Source: an uncultured Prevotella sp. (GTDB lineage: Bacteria > Bacteroidota > Bacteroidia > Bacteroidales > Bacteroidaceae). Taken from it: a stretch of DNA of 64,000 bases. Below are positions 8,509-16,387 of this stretch, piece after piece. Where the stretch lies: assembly GCA_900551055.1 (NCBI GenBank), contig URUK01000003.1, forward strand, positions 62,001-126,000. The letters are read 5' to 3'. Position numbers and translations under genes: made by a program. Numbering within the stretch: position 1 is the stretch's first letter; each line of letters begins with the position of its first letter. The notes beneath the pieces are model-generated. The model was not told the origin of the DNA, ran no database searches, and saw only the letters and a list, made by a program, of their open reading frames with translations.

Positions 8509-10218
8509 ATGCCAAAAGAAACAATGACGGGGGCGGAAATACTAATGAGGGCTTTGAAAGCCGAAGGGGTTGAGACCATATTCGGTTATCCCGGAGGTGC
8601 CATCATGCCGGTATTCGACGCTCTCTACGACTATACACGCGGCGAAAACAAGGCTTTCGAACATATCCTTGTACGCCACGAACAGTCTGCCGCACATGCG
8701 GCTGAAGGCTATGCAAGGGTAAGCGGCAAGGTTGGAGTATGCCTCGTGACCAGCGGTCCGGGCGTAACAAACACGCTGACAGGCATCGCCGACGCCATGA
8801 TGGACTCTACGCCAATCGTGGTTATTGCCGGACAGGTAGGCGTTTCGGCGTTAGGCACTGATGCATTCCAGGAGGTTGACCTCGTGGGTGTAGCCCAGCC
8901 CATCAGCAAATGGAGCTATCAGATACGACGCACAGAGGACATTGCATGGGCTGTAAGCCGTGCTTTCTACATTGCAAGGTCAGGCAGGCCGGGCCCGGTA
9001 GTGCTTGATTTTCCAAAAAACGCACAGACCGGCACCACTGAATACAAGCCTTGCCGTGTTGACTTCGTAAGGAGCTATGTGGCATATCCCGTGCTGAACG
9101 AAGACGCTGTACGGCAAGCTGCCGGGCTGATTAACGCCGCCAAGAGGCCGATGGCACTCGTTGGACAGGGCGTTGAACTTGGAAACGCACAGGACGAGCT
9201 TGTAGAATTTCTTGAAAAAGCAGACATTCCGGCTGCGCGGACGATGCTTGGCCTGTCGGCGTTACCGTCAAACCATCCGCTGAACGTCGGCATGCTGGGC
9301 ATGCACGGCAACTATGCACCGAACATGAAGACGCTTGAATGCGACGTACTCATAGCCATCGGAATGCGCTTCAGCGAAAGGGTGACCGGCGAATTGTCCG
9401 CCTACGCCAAGCAGGCGAAGATAATCCACCTCGACATAGACAAGGCGGAGATTGACAAGAACGTAAAAACCGACGTGGCAGTGATTGCCGACTGCAAGGT
9501 GTCTCTACCCTCAATAACGCGCCTTTTGCATAAAAACAGCCATAAAGAGTGGATTGAAAGCTTCAAGCCTCTTTACGAAATAGAATATGAAAAGGTAATA
9601 CGCCCGGCCATACATCCCACAAGCGGGCCTCTGCTAATGGGCGAAGTGGTGAACGCTGTGGCAGAAGCCACCGGCGGAGAAGCCATACTTGTAAACGATG
9701 TAGGCCTCAACCAGATGTTCTCCTGCCGCTACTTCATGCTTAACAGGAAGCGTTCCTTGGCGAGCAGCGGCGGCCTCGGCACAATGGGTTACGGCCTCCC
9801 GGCCGCCATCGGAGCTACATTCGGCTCGCCGGGACGCACCGTCTGCATGTTCACCGGCGACGGAAGCCTGCAAATGAGCATACATGAGATGGGCACAATA
9901 ATGGAGAACCATATTCCGGTAAAGGTCATCCTGATGAACAACAACTATCTCGGCAACGTAAGACAGTGGCAGGACATGTTCTTCGGAAAACGCCGTTCGT
10001 TCACCCACATGCTTAATCCTGACTACGGAAAAATAAGCTCCGCCTACGGAATAGCGTACTCTCTCGTGACAAGTCGCGACAACCTGAAGGCTGAAGTGGA
10101 AAAGATGTTCGCCACGGAAGGCCCGTACCTATTGGAATGTGCTGTGGAAGAAGAAGAAAACGTGATGCCCATGATACCTCCGGGAAAGTCAATCGGCGAT
10201 ATGATTTTAGAGTCATAA
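8509..10218 (+). CDS. ilvB: Acetolactate synthase large subunit
   Basis: 569 residues. Thiamine-diphosphate enzyme that condenses pyruvate with pyruvate or 2-oxobutyrate, the committing step of branched-chain amino acid synthesis. It shows the N-terminal GYPGGAIMPVFDALYD and HEQSAAHAAEGYAR (catalytic Glu region), a central Rossmann-like domain, and the C-terminal diphosphate-binding motif GDGSLQMSIHE..MNNNYLG. It is 14 bp upstream of its regulatory subunit. Confidence 0.97.
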   Translation: MPKETMTGAEILMRALKAEGVETIFGYPGGAIMPVFDALYDYTRGENKAFEHILVRHEQSAAHAAEGYARVSGKVGVCLVTSGPGVTNTLTGIADAMMDSTPIVVIAGQVGVSALGTDAFQEVDLVGVAQPISKWSYQIRRTEDIAWAVSRAFYIARSGRPGPVVLDFPKNAQTGTTEYKPCRVDFVRSYVAYPVLNEDAVRQAAGLINAAKRPMALVGQGVELGNAQDELVEFLEKADIPAARTMLGLSALPSNHPLNVGMLGMHGNYAPNMKTLECDVLIAIGMRFSERVTGELSAYAKQAKIIHLDIDKAEIDKNVKTDVAVIADCKVSLPSITRLLHKNSHKEWIESFKPLYEIEYEKVIRPAIHPTSGPLLMGEVVNAVAEATGGEAILVNDVGLNQMFSCRYFMLNRKRSLASSGGLGTMGYGLPAAIGATFGSPGRTVCMFTGDGSLQMSIHEMGTIMENHIPVKVILMNNNYLGNVRQWQDMFFGKRRSFTHMLNPDYGKISSAYGIAYSLVTSRDNLKAEVEKMFATEGPYLLECAVEEEENVMPMIPPGKSIGDMILES

Positions 10219-10232
10219 AAAAGTAAAAGACA

Positions 10233-10790
10233 ATGGAAACGACCACAAAAAAGTTTTATACGCTGTTGGTTTACTCTGAAAACCTTGCCGGAATACTCAA
10301 CCAAATCACGGCTGTATTCACACGCCGGCAGGTCAATATCGAAAGCCTGAACGTGTCGGCGTCAAGCATTGACGGCGTACACAAGTACACTATAACCGCT
10401 TGGAGCGAAGAAGACCAGATAATAAAAATCACCAAGCAGATTGAGAAAAAGATTGATGTAATCAAAGCCGACTACTATACGGACGACCAGCTGTTCATCC
10501 GCGAGGTGGGCCTTTACAAGCTCTCTACGCCCGAAGTGCTTGAAAATCCGGAAATATCGCGCACCATCCGCAAGGCTGACGCACGCATTGTGGAGGTCAA
10601 CCCGACATTTTGCAGCGTGATGATGAGCGGCGTTACCGAGGACATCAAAGGCTTGTACTTCTCTTTGGCGAAGTTCAACTGCGTGCTGCAATACACCCGC
10701 AGCGGGCGCATTGCCATCACACGGAACACCGTTGAAGAAGTAAGCGACTTTTTGGAGATGCAGGAACAAAACAGGAATAAAGATGCTTGA
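10233..10790 (+). CDS. ilvN: Acetolactate synthase small (regulatory) subunit
   Basis: 185 residues. The N-terminal ACT domain (FYTLLVYSENLAGILNQITAVFTRRQVNIESLNV) is the valine-binding module that feedback-regulates the large subunit. The second half is the small-subunit C-terminal domain. Its end overlaps the thioesterase start by 8 bp, which indicates translational coupling. IlvH is an equally valid name. Confidence 0.95.
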   Translation: METTTKKFYTLLVYSENLAGILNQITAVFTRRQVNIESLNVSASSIDGVHKYTITAWSEEDQIIKITKQIEKKIDVIKADYYTDDQLFIREVGLYKLSTPEVLENPEISRTIRKADARIVEVNPTFCSVMMSGVTEDIKGLYFSLAKFNCVLQYTRSGRIAITRNTVEEVSDFLEMQEQNRNKDA

Positions 10791-11553
10791 CAAGACCGGA
10801 CGATACGAATTCATGGCGGAGCCGTTTCACTGCGACTTCTCCAAAAGGCTTTTCATGGGGCATTTGGGCAACCATCTGCTCAACGCAGCCGACTTCCACG
10901 CCTTCCACCGCGGCTTCGGCATGACGCAACTTAACCCCGAGCACAAGACGTGGGTGCTCTCACGGCTTGCCATCGAGATGGAAACGATGCCTGCTGAATA
11001 CGCCAAATTCAGCGTGGAAACATGGATTGAAAGCGTCATGAAGTATTTTACGAACCGTAATTTCCGCATCGCCGACGCTGCGGACGACAGCAAGACATAC
11101 GGCTACGGACGCAGCATCTGGGCGCTGATTGACACCGAAACGCGGCAGCCGCAAAACATCCTTGATGTCAAAGACGGCGATATTGCAAGATATATCAACG
11201 CCGACAAGGAATGCCCCATTGACGGACTGTCGCGCGTCAAGATGGGAAACGGCGCACGCCTTGCCGCGACAATCGACACGCATTACAGCGACGTGGACGT
11301 GAACGGGCACATCAACAGCGTCAAGTACATAGAACACGTGCTCGACCTGTTCGGCACTGACTGGTACAGCACGCACAACATTCGCCGCTTCGACATTGCT
11401 TACGTGGCCGAAAGCCACTACGGCGACAAGCTGAACTTCTACATTGAAGGCGACGGCGAGGACATTTTCTGCGTGCGGATAGCGAAGAAAACGTCGGCTG
11501 ACGGTGGCGAGACGGAGGTTTGCCGCAGCAAAATCACATTCGTGAAAAAGTAA
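10783..11553 (+). CDS. Acyl-ACP thioesterase-like protein in the ilv operon
   Basis: 256 residues with two hotdog domains as in acyl-ACP thioesterases: N-terminal FHCDFSKRLFMGHLGNHLLNAADFHA; C-terminal DTHYSDVDVNGHINSVKYIEHVLD, where the conserved Asp-Asn-His of the FatA type is present. It would release fatty acids from acyl-carrier protein. Its place between ilvN and ilvC, with an 8-bp overlap, suggests a link to branched-chain acyl chains, which start from branched 2-oxo acids; this is inference. Confidence 0.88.
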   Translation: MLDKTGRYEFMAEPFHCDFSKRLFMGHLGNHLLNAADFHAFHRGFGMTQLNPEHKTWVLSRLAIEMETMPAEYAKFSVETWIESVMKYFTNRNFRIADAADDSKTYGYGRSIWALIDTETRQPQNILDVKDGDIARYINADKECPIDGLSRVKMGNGARLAATIDTHYSDVDVNGHINSVKYIEHVLDLFGTDWYSTHNIRRFDIAYVAESHYGDKLNFYIEGDGEDIFCVRIAKKTSADGGETEVCRSKITFVKK

Positions 11554-11655
11554 GACAAGGCGGCCTTACGCCGCAAAGCATATATCAAGCAACAACAGAT
11601 TAACAACCTGAATGCCGCGCCTGAACGTGCGGCTTCAATAAAAAACATTAACAAA

Positions 11656-12699
11656 ATGGCAGAAATGAATTTCGGTGGCGTAATCGAGACGGTTGTCACC
11701 AGCAAGGAGTTTTCATTGGAAAAGGCACGTGAAGTGCTTAAAAACGAGACAATCGCCGTACTGGGATACGGCATCCAAGGTCCCGGACAGGCGTGCAACC
11801 TGCGCGACAACGGCTTCAACGTTATCGTAGGCCAGCGCGAAGGCAAGACATACGACAAGGCCGTGGCCGACGGATGGGTGCCCGGCAAGACGCTGTTCTC
11901 AATCGAAGAGGCGGCAGAAAAGGGTACAATAGTGTGCATGCTGCTGTCTGACGCAGGCCAGATATCCGTCTGGCCGAAGGTAAAACCATACCTCACAAAG
12001 GGCAAGGCGCTGTATTACTCCCACGGTTTCGCAATCAACTGGAGCAGCCGCACGGGCGTAGTGCCTCCCGAAGACGTTGATGTAATCATGGTTGCGCCCA
12101 AAGGTTCGGGCACATCCCTGCGCACAATGTTCTGTGAAGGACGCGGACTCAACTGCTCATACGCCGTATATCAGGACGCTACAGGACATGCCGAGGAGCG
12201 CACGATAGCCTTCGGCATCGGCATAGGGGCAGGCTACCTGTTCAAGACTACGTTCGAACGTGAAGCAACAAGCGACCTCACCGGCGAGCGCGGTTCACTC
12301 ATGGGAGCAATCGAAGGACTGCTTGAAGCACAGTATCAGGTGCTCCGCGAACATGGCCATTCGCCCTCGGAGGCGTTCAACGAGACCGTCGAGGAACTTA
12401 CGCAAAGCCTCGGCCCGTTGTTCGGCGAAAAAGGAATGGACTGGATGTACGCCAACTGTTCCACCACCGCGCAGCGTGGCGCGCTCGACTGGGCACCACG
12501 CTTCCGCGACGCGATAAAGCCCGTCATGGAGTGGCTTTACCTCTCGGTGAAGAGCGGCAACGAAACGCAGATATCCATCGACAGCAACTCAAAGCCCGAC
12601 TACCGCGAGAAGCTGAACGAGGAATTGCGCCAGATGCGCGAAAGCGAGATGTGGAGAGCAGGCGCAACGGTTCGCCAGCTGCGGCCTGAGAATAATTGA
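11656..12699 (+). CDS. ilvC: Ketol-acid reductoisomerase
   Basis: 347 residues, class I length. It isomerises and reduces acetolactate or acetohydroxybutyrate using NAD(P)H and Mg2+. The dinucleotide motif is LGYGIQGPGQACNLRDNG (about residue 35-55). The C-terminal knotted domain carries the metal-binding acidic residues (SDLTGERGSLMGAIEGLLEAQY). A 102-bp gap with two small hairpins separates it from the thioesterase; a terminator follows at 12724. Confidence 0.97.
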   Translation: MAEMNFGGVIETVVTSKEFSLEKAREVLKNETIAVLGYGIQGPGQACNLRDNGFNVIVGQREGKTYDKAVADGWVPGKTLFSIEEAAEKGTIVCMLLSDAGQISVWPKVKPYLTKGKALYYSHGFAINWSSRTGVVPPEDVDVIMVAPKGSGTSLRTMFCEGRGLNCSYAVYQDATGHAEERTIAFGIGIGAGYLFKTTFEREATSDLTGERGSLMGAIEGLLEAQYQVLREHGHSPSEAFNETVEELTQSLGPLFGEKGMDWMYANCSTTAQRGALDWAPRFRDAIKPVMEWLYLSVKSGNETQISIDSNSKPDYREKLNEELRQMRESEMWRAGATVRQLRPENN

Positions 12700-12723
12700 T
12701 TTTTTATATTGGAAGTTAACGGA

Positions 12724-12752
12724 AGTTAGGCGCTTTGCGCCTAACTCCTTTT
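12724..12752 (+). terminator. Terminator of the ilv operon
   Basis: AGTTAGGCGC at 12724-12733, loop TTT, GCGCCTAACT at 12737-12746, then CCTTTT. Confidence 0.75.
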
Positions 12753-12775
12753 AGCTCCCGTCCACCCATTTTCCA

Positions 12776-12856
12776 AAATGCCACCTTTTAGCTTGTAAAA
12801 GGTGGCATTTTACGTTATAAAAGGGCATCTTTTGCAGTGTAAAACACGGCCTTTTA
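12776..12856 (+). repeat. 81-bp four-unit A/T-tract array, copy 4
   Basis: Units at 12776-12790, 12798-12812, 12820-12834 and 12842-12856. The right flank reads CTCATGCAACCTGCTGAC, related to the companion motif near 43020. Confidence 0.9.
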
Positions 12857-12954
12857 CAACGCCTCATGCAACCTGCTGACACATAGCACGTTGTGAATTT
12901 ATCAAAAATCAGCCGCCGCAAAGGATAATTATAGCAAAAAACAGTGTCCTGAAC

Positions 12955-12985
12955 TTTGCCGTTACATACCTAAAAGTTATATTTG
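12955..12985 (+). promoter_or_regulatory. Promoter directly at a start codon
   Basis: TTTG at 12955-12958, 19 bp, TATATTTG at 12978-12985, a consensus match. The ATG at 12992 lies where transcription should begin, so the mRNA may be leaderless. Confidence 0.75.
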
Positions 12986-12991
12986 CATTTG

Positions 12992-13678
12992 ATGAAAAGG
13001 TATCTGTCCATATTGCTTATGGCGGCATTCTACGGCACGGTATGCGCCCAAGAAGTGCGCGACAACACCGTACCTTCGGATAGTGCGGCCATAAACGGCG
13101 CGGCTCCCGAACAAGAAATAATCGGCGGAGCCGACGCTCCCACCCACATATACACTTACGACGGCTATCGCGGCGAGCCTCTCGCAGCAAACGATTCACT
13201 ACATCTGCCCGTGCTCGACAGCTTCGGGCGGACATACATCAACATGTACCCTTACAGCTGGTACGGCATGTATGACTGGCAGTTGCACAAGGGGCTCAAC
13301 ATAAACATCGGCGCATCGGTATTCGCCTCGTTCGGCGACAGCCCCTGGAAAGGCGTCGGCTTCACGCAAAGCATGGCCGCGATGTACGCCATTCCGCTAA
13401 CCGGCAAACTGTCGCTCGCCGTTGGCGGATATATCGACAACCTGTTCTGGGCGCGCGACACATACCACGATGCCGGCCTCAACGCCGTGCTCGGCTACAA
13501 GTTCGACGAACACTGGGAGGGTTATATCTTCGGACAGAAGTCGCTCGTCAACACACGCATGCCCCTACCCCTTTACGACATAGGCAACATCGGCGACCGC
13601 ATCGGGGCGGCTGTAAGATACAACTTCAACCCTAACTTCAGTATTCAAGTAAGCGTTTCGGCGGAGAAAAGAAGATAA
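12992..13678 (+). CDS. Exported protein, probable outer-membrane barrel, unknown function
   Basis: 228 residues from the ATG at 12992; a TTG at 12983 lies inside the promoter. The signal peptide is MKRYLSILLM..TVCAQ. About 70 polar residues follow, then a beta-rich half (LNINIGASVFASFG, MYAIPLTGKLSLAVGGYIDNLFW) that closes with SIQVSVSAEKRR. I do not recognise the family. Flanked by repeats on both sides, it appears monocistronic. Confidence 0.7.
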   Translation: MKRYLSILLMAAFYGTVCAQEVRDNTVPSDSAAINGAAPEQEIIGGADAPTHIYTYDGYRGEPLAANDSLHLPVLDSFGRTYINMYPYSWYGMYDWQLHKGLNINIGASVFASFGDSPWKGVGFTQSMAAMYAIPLTGKLSLAVGGYIDNLFWARDTYHDAGLNAVLGYKFDEHWEGYIFGQKSLVNTRMPLPLYDIGNIGDRIGAAVRYNFNPNFSIQVSVSAEKRR

Positions 13679-13684
13679 TTTATA

Positions 13685-13848
13685 GAAGTTAAAGGAGTTA
13701 AAGGAGTTATCGCTCACTGCGTTCGCTAAGGAGTTAAAGCCATTACCTTTGTAGTTGACAAGATACGAGGGACAAGTTGACAAAGCATTTGTCTTTAACT
13801 CCTTAGCGAACGCAGTGAGCGATAACTCCTTTAACTACTTTAACTTCT
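13685..13848. repeat. Inverted word array GAAGTTAAAGGAGTTA
   Basis: Left part (GAAGTTAAAGGAGTTAAAGG, ATCGCTCACTGCGTTCGCTA) and right part are inverted complements with arms of about 40 bp and more. The centre holds GCCATTACC and GCATTTGTC, shared with the copies at 25583, 27541 and 63541. It lies between two convergent genes. Confidence 0.85.
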
Positions 13849-13861
13849 GAAGGGTCTTTGA

Positions 13862-15760
13862 TTATTTCCAGTACAATCTCAAGCTATTCGTCACCACGCT
13901 TACGCTTGAAAAGGCCATCAACGCACTCGCCAGCATAGGCGAAATCTGCCAGTCGAGACCGAAAGCGTAAGGCAGTCCTGCGGCAAGCGGTATGCAGACA
14001 ACGTTGTAAATGAAAGCCCAAAACAGGTTTTGCTTCACCATTCCCACCGTAGCGCGTGACAACCTGATGGCCTCAGGTATGCGCCGGAGATCCGTTCCCA
14101 TAAGAGTTACCTGTGCAACGTCCATCGCCACGTCAGTGCCTTTGCCCATTGCGATGCTCACATCGGCTGCAGCCAGAGCCTGCGTGTCGTTGATGCCGTC
14201 GCCAACCATGGCAACATGACGGCCTTCCGACTGCAACCGGCGCACCAGGTCCTCCTTATCCTGCGGCATAACCTTGCTCCTGTAATGCTTTATTCCGGCC
14301 TTCTCTGCCCAGTATCGGGCGGCTTCGTCCTTGTCGCCGCTCATCATGTACACCTCTACGCCTTCCTCCTGCAAGGTCTGCATGGCTTCGCGTGCGTTTG
14401 GCTTCAGCGTCTCCCGCTCCTCAAGCGACAGCAAGTCGGCTTTCGTAAAGTCAACGTCCTTGTTGGGAATGGTCAGCGTTCCCGTCTTGTCGATAACCAA
14501 CGCGTCAACGCGACGCATGTTCTCAAGCGCCGTCGCGTCCTTGATTAAGATGTTGTTGCGCGCCGCTTTCCCTATGCCAACCATCAAAGCGGTGGGCGTT
14601 GCCAGTCCGAGTGCGCACGGACAGGCGATTACCAGCACTGACACGGCCGACATTACGGCGTGCGGCAACTGGCTGCTTCCGCCTACGGCATACCACAACA
14701 CGAACGTAAGCAGCGACAATCCGAGCACTACAGGCACGAATACAAGGGCTATCTTGTCGACGATGCGCTGCACGGGAGCTTTGCTTCCCTGCGCCTCCTG
14801 CACTGTTTTTATGATGCGTGCGAGCATCGTTCCGGCACCCACTTCAGCCGCCCGGAAGCGCATCGTGCCGCTTTTCACCACCGTTCCGGCGAACACCTTG
14901 TCGCCTGCGGCTTTCCTCACAGGCACCGGCTCGCCCGTTATCATGCTCTCGTCGATATACGCCTCGCCATCCGTCACGAAGCCGTCAACAGGCATCTTGT
15001 CGCCCGGGCGCACCTCTATTATGTCCCCTTTTTCAAGGGTCGATATGGGAACGTCTGTCGTTTCGCCGCCCGAAACCAACCGGGCCGTCTTCGGCTGCAA
15101 GCCCATCAGCGAGCGTATAGCCGCCGCCGTGCCGTGTTTTGCGCGCTCTTCAAGCACCCGTCCTGTAAGCACGAACGTTATAATCATTACCGAAGCGTCA
15201 TAATATGTATGGTTGGCAAGCCCCCTTGCGCTCCAGAACCCGTCGCCCCAGAAGGTGTTGAACACGCTGAACGCGAACGACACGCCTGTGCTCATGGCTA
15301 CCAGCGTGTCCATATTTGCCGAGCCGTGTACAAGCTGCCGCCACGCGCTTGAATAGAAACGGCGGCCGCAATATACAAGGTTGAAAGCGGCAAGCAGCAT
15401 CATCGTCTGGTTGGCGACATACTCGCCGCCCACATTAACCCATCCCATCGAGATGCACATCACGAGCACCGCCAGCACCCACGATGCCAAAGTTTGCCGC
15501 TTCAGGCGGCTCATCGCAGTGCGCTCGATAGCCTCCACGGCTTCGTCTTCGTCAATAACAAGGTCATATCCTAACTTCTGTATCTCTTCCTTCATCACCT
15601 TCGGCGACGTTTTCTGTGGGTCATACTCCACCAAAGCTGTGCGTGCGGCAAAGTTGACGCTGGCCTTCGCCACGCCGTCTATCTGCCCCAGACGCCTCTC
15701 CACGTTGGCCGCGCACCCGGCGCAGGCCATTCCCGTGACCGCTATTGTTTTCTTTTCCAT
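13862..15760 (-). CDS. Copper-type P1B ATPase lacking the nucleotide-binding domain
   Basis: 632 residues; relatives are usually about 740. In order: HMA domain with GMACAGCAAN (1-70), transmembrane pairs, actuator domain with the TGE loop (SMITGEPVPV), the ion-binding CPC helix (ACPCALGLATP), phosphorylation motif DKTGTLT, then MSGDKDEAARYWAEKAG and the hinge GDGIND, and two final membrane helices. Only about 90 residues separate DKTGTLT from GDGIND, against nearly 200 normally. The HP-dipeptide N-domain (SEHPLA) is absent although the frame is intact. It would export Cu(I) if active. It may be a lineage-specific short form or an inactive one. Confidence 0.9.
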   Translation of the reverse strand: MEKKTIAVTGMACAGCAANVERRLGQIDGVAKASVNFAARTALVEYDPQKTSPKVMKEEIQKLGYDLVIDEDEAVEAIERTAMSRLKRQTLASWVLAVLVMCISMGWVNVGGEYVANQTMMLLAAFNLVYCGRRFYSSAWRQLVHGSANMDTLVAMSTGVSFAFSVFNTFWGDGFWSARGLANHTYYDASVMIITFVLTGRVLEERAKHGTAAAIRSLMGLQPKTARLVSGGETTDVPISTLEKGDIIEVRPGDKMPVDGFVTDGEAYIDESMITGEPVPVRKAAGDKVFAGTVVKSGTMRFRAAEVGAGTMLARIIKTVQEAQGSKAPVQRIVDKIALVFVPVVLGLSLLTFVLWYAVGGSSQLPHAVMSAVSVLVIACPCALGLATPTALMVGIGKAARNNILIKDATALENMRRVDALVIDKTGTLTIPNKDVDFTKADLLSLEERETLKPNAREAMQTLQEEGVEVYMMSGDKDEAARYWAEKAGIKHYRSKVMPQDKEDLVRRLQSEGRHVAMVGDGINDTQALAAADVSIAMGKGTDVAMDVAQVTLMGTDLRRIPEAIRLSRATVGMVKQNLFWAFIYNVVCIPLAAGLPYAFGLDWQISPMLASALMAFSSVSVVTNSLRLYWK

Positions 15761-15854
15761 TGTGCGTATATGTTTACCTTAATATATATTAAGCCGGCAA
15801 CGGCAACGGCACGCAGGCCGCGCACCGTGCCGCAAGGCTGATACAAAAGTAGTG

Positions 15855-15885
15855 CAAAGGTAATGCAACCGGGTTGCAATACCAA
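15855..15885 (-). promoter_or_regulatory. Promoter with internal palindrome upstream of the P-type ATPase
   Basis: On the minus strand TTGG (15885-15882), 19 bp, TACCTTTG (15862-15855). The spacer holds the perfect palindrome TGCAACCGGGTTGCA at 15864-15878. An operator between the two promoter boxes is how MerR/CueR-type activators work; no such regulator lies nearby, so this is inference. Confidence 0.55.
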
Positions 15886-15962
15886 GAAAACAGGCAGAAA
15901 TGCAAGAAATTGAAACCTGTCTGCCATCTCATTGATAGCCAGCATGTTACAAACGGCTTTGC

Positions 15963-16043
15963 AAAAGGCCATGTTTTGACGTGTAAAAGGTGGCCTTTCA
16001 GACGCTAAACGACGGCCTTTTGCAACGTAAAAGGCCACCTTTT
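15963..16043 (+). repeat. 81-bp four-unit A/T-tract array, copy 5
   Basis: Units at 15963-15977, 15985-15999, 16007-16021 and 16029-16043. It lies between divergent genes, so it cannot be only a terminator. Confidence 0.9.
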
Positions 16044-16134
16044 ACAAAGCCGCCGCCATTTGTCGGATTTGCCGAAAAACAGGTTTCAGACTGTAAGCAA
16101 AGCAAAGTTGTTTGTTAATAATATGTAACAAGCC

Positions 16135-16165
16135 TTTGCGGTTGACGTTTTTTTACCTATATTTG
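16135..16165 (+). promoter_or_regulatory. Promoter of the surface-protein locus
   Basis: TTTG at 16135-16138, 19 bp, TATATTTG at 16158-16165. The mRNA leader to the ATG at 16388 would be about 215 nt, unusually long, and includes a C8 tract (16343-16350) and a hairpin AAGCCC-TTACA-GGGGCTT at 16364-16381. Confidence 0.8.
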
Positions 16166-16212
16166 CGAAGTAAACGGATGTTTACATTCAGGACATTTCT
16201 ACTTTATCAACC

Positions 16213-16365
16213 ATGTACAAACACTTCACAAAGCATACGGCGGACAACGGCCAGACGCAAGGCGGCGAGGCTACGGCACGCAACCGCCGTGCAAGCGGCG
16301 TAGTTACGCGCTGTGGCGCTGTTCCGTGTGCTTTCGGTTTTACCCCCCCCGGAAGCCGGGGATAA
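16213..16365 (+). other. Possible upstream small ORF with a poly-C tract
   Basis: ATG at 16213 opens 50 codons ending in TAA at 16363-16365, inside the leader. The frame crosses C8 at 16343-16350. Loss of one C would put this ORF in frame with the OmpA-like gene downstream. No homology is recognised, and it may not be translated. Confidence 0.3.
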
Positions 16366-16387
16366 GCCCTTACAGGGGCTTTTAGGC

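Noticed and set aside
12776..12856. 81-bp arrays as simple rho-independent terminators
   Set aside because: Single units form only weak AAAAGG/CCTTTT stems, several units are not self-complementary, and copies 5, 10 and 13 lie between divergent genes.
14331..15203. Long open frame opposite the P-type ATPase (290 codons)
   Set aside because: It is antisense to a gene with complete P-ATPase motifs, Ser/Thr/Pro-rich and without signature; a shadow frame.
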